Below are positions 62,128-64,000 of a DNA stretch of 64,000 nucleotides, one piece after another. Origin of the DNA: Actinobacteria bacterium IMCC26077. Lineage in GTDB: Bacteria > Actinomycetota > Actinomycetes > Nanopelagicales > Nanopelagicaceae. The stretch is taken from NCBI GenBank assembly GCA_002284915.1, contig CP015606.1:434001-498000 (forward strand), read 5' to 3'. The notes under the pieces are model-generated. The model worked only from the letters and a program-made list of their open reading frames with translations. It was not told the DNA's origin and did not search any database. How positions within the stretch are numbered: the stretch's first letter is position 1; each line of letters begins with the position of its first letter. The position numbers and the translations under genes were made by a program.

Positions 62128-63297
62128 ATGGCCAATCTTGGAAGGCGCTTCATCAAGCTCTTCACCGATCGCGCCGTCTGGGTGCGACAGATAACTGTCA
62201 CCGCAGCCGCAGCTGCGCTCGCCTGGGTACTTGGCGACCTTCTGATTGTTAACGGTGGGTTGGTAGCGGCGATTGTCGCGAGCCTTTCCACCCGAATCTC
62301 CGTACATAAATCAATCCGGGAAGGCTTTGGTCAGATTGTTGGCACCACTATTGGTGCCGGTATCGCTCTGACTGCCGTCTGGTTATTTGATTTCGGATTT
62401 GTAACTGTCGCAATCACCGTTTTTCTCTGCGCGGTGGTGGCACGCGCGCTTCACTTAGGGGAAGTCGCATCCATCAACGTTCCAGTAACAGCGCTAATTG
62501 TGATTGGCCCTGGTTTGAGTGAGAACACTGCGATTCACAGAACACAGTCGACTCTATTGGGAGCCGCGATTGCAATTCTTTTCTCGTACTTCTCGCATCC
62601 CAAGACTCCCGCTGGTCGAACTATCGACCAGATCTCGCGTTTGGGAAATAAGTGTGCGCTGCTGCTCGAGAAGATGTCCATTGGTGTAGCCCAAGGTTTT
62701 ACCGAGAAAGATGCTGGTAATTGGTTGGCGCAGGCACGACTACTTGTTGAAGAGATTCCAAAAGTTCGCGCCCAAGCGCTAGAAGCCAAGAGTTTTGCTC
62801 GCTGGTTTCCAACAGCCGAGTACGACCAAGCCGAGGAGTTATACGCACGTGGTGTTGCTGTAGAGCACACCGTCGTTCAAGTTCGCACTATCGCTCGCAC
62901 TCTCTTTGATACCGCGGTGGAAGGGGGCATCACTGATGGAACGCGTGCGCAGATTTCACAGGCGCTTGCCACGGCAAGTAATGCGATTTCGGAGAAGGTG
63001 AAAGACTTCGCAACAATCGATGGACACGATGTCGATAATTCAGTAACTGTAGGGGTTCGCCAAGCCGGTGCCGACCTAACTGAGCGGCTCATTGAAGAGG
63101 CGAGTAAAGCCGATCCAGAACAGCTAGCCCGGAATATCTCGATTGCCACTAACCTCGAGCGGATTGCCGATTCGCTCGATCAGAGCTCTCCGGCGCTAGA
63201 TAAAGTCGCGACCCCAGATGAGCCTGCTGAACATAAGGTCATCAAAGATTTCCCGATCACCCGACGCATTGTTCGGATCTTTCGAAAGTATTTTTAG
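62128..63297 (+). CDS. FUSC/aromatic acid exporter-like membrane protein
   Basis: A 389-residue protein. Residues 18-155 hold about five membrane helices (VRQITVTAAAAALAWVLGDLL, FGQIVGTTIGAGIALTAVW, VASINVPVTALIVIGPG), the N-terminal half-unit of FUSC/DUF939-type exporters, with HKSIREGFGQIVGTTIGAG as the family hallmark. The rest is a long helical cytosolic domain with acidic and Ala-rich repeats. Possibly an exporter of aromatic or other organic acids; substrate unknown. Divergent from the GNAT gene by 37 bases. Confidence 0.85.
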   Translation: MANLGRRFIKLFTDRAVWVRQITVTAAAAALAWVLGDLLIVNGGLVAAIVASLSTRISVHKSIREGFGQIVGTTIGAGIALTAVWLFDFGFVTVAITVFLCAVVARALHLGEVASINVPVTALIVIGPGLSENTAIHRTQSTLLGAAIAILFSYFSHPKTPAGRTIDQISRLGNKCALLLEKMSIGVAQGFTEKDAGNWLAQARLLVEEIPKVRAQALEAKSFARWFPTAEYDQAEELYARGVAVEHTVVQVRTIARTLFDTAVEGGITDGTRAQISQALATASNAISEKVKDFATIDGHDVDNSVTVGVRQAGADLTERLIEEASKADPEQLARNISIATNLERIADSLDQSSPALDKVATPDEPAEHKVIKDFPITRRIVRIFRKYF

Positions 63298-63374
63298 AAG
63301 CCGCTTACCAAAATCATCGCCACGATTCCAAAAAGTACTACCAAGGTGACGATTCTTCGGGTGCGATTACTCAT
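63294..63374 (-). CDS. possible 26-residue membrane peptide downstream of serC
   Basis: MSNRTRRIVTLVVLFGIVA followed by MILVSGF: a short basic head and one hydrophobic helix, starting 13 bases after the serC stop on the same strand and overlapping the FUSC-like stop by four bases. No Shine-Dalgarno. Its layout is that of small single-pass proteins often found after longer genes, but the length is too short for certainty. Confidence 0.4.
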   Translation of the reverse strand: MSNRTRRIVTLVVLFGIVAMILVSGF

Positions 63375-63387
63375 GATTCTGCGGAGA

Positions 63388-64000
<613 letters not shown>

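Overview
The window looks like chromosome of a streamlined actinobacterium, most likely of the freshwater Nanopelagicales (acI-type) group. Evidence for Actinobacteria is strong. There is a GlnR with a thiX/cysA/sseC-like neighbourhood, an XPB-type helicase beside its helicase-associated partner, the cytochrome c system II cluster in mycobacterial order (phosphatase, ResA-like, CcdA, ResB, CcsB), a full nuoA-N operon and menaquinone genes. The assignment to Nanopelagicales is an inference from roughly 50% G+C by eye, very tight packing with many overlapping gene ends, and secreted proteins carrying a CVKGK...CPxGFK motif. No phage, transposon, plasmid or CRISPR sequence was seen.

Layout. 1-5000: a ring-cleavage dioxygenase, two related secreted proteins and glnR on the minus strand. 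5022-8642: a membrane thioredoxin, then a probable extracytoplasmic flavin electron-transfer operon (haem/FAD reductase, covalent-FMN protein, small acidic protein, ApbE). 8883-12048: sulfur and redox genes (DUF4395, sulfurtransferase, DUF1416), a Fur-family regulator, YgfZ and a glutaredoxin-like protein. 12045-17003 (minus): XPB helicase, M20 peptidase and helicase-associated protein. 17048-21376: histidine phosphatase and cytochrome c maturation genes. 21398-29727: menaquinone synthesis (menA, E, B, C, D, F, G) with bioY. 29792-44851: complete complex I operon, followed by a polyprenyl diphosphate synthase that can supply the quinone side chain. 45804-49568: RarD-like transporter, YajQ, kynureninase and a DUF4236 protein.

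49569-57831 is the most accessory part: a 630-base non-coding stretch with several inverted repeats, an ABC uptake system without its own ATPase, a class V aminotransferase, a GntR regulator and a transketolase/AceE-like enzyme. A 12-base motif recurs at the transporter promoter, inside the transporter operon and just upstream of gntR, and is the best operator candidate. Then come tRNA-Tyr, a collagen-like surface protein, a lipoprotein, a K+ channel, an L-lactate dehydrogenase-like enzyme, a GNAT acetyltransferase, a FUSC-like membrane protein and the 3' part of serC.

The genes fit an aerobic heterotroph: NADH and lactate feed electrons to menaquinone, complex I pumps protons, cytochromes c are matured by system II, and a side branch may move electrons to the outer membrane face through a flavinylated protein. 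Many first genes lack a Shine-Dalgarno sequence and instead have a TANNNT box exactly 7-12 bases before the start codon, the signature of leaderless mRNAs.
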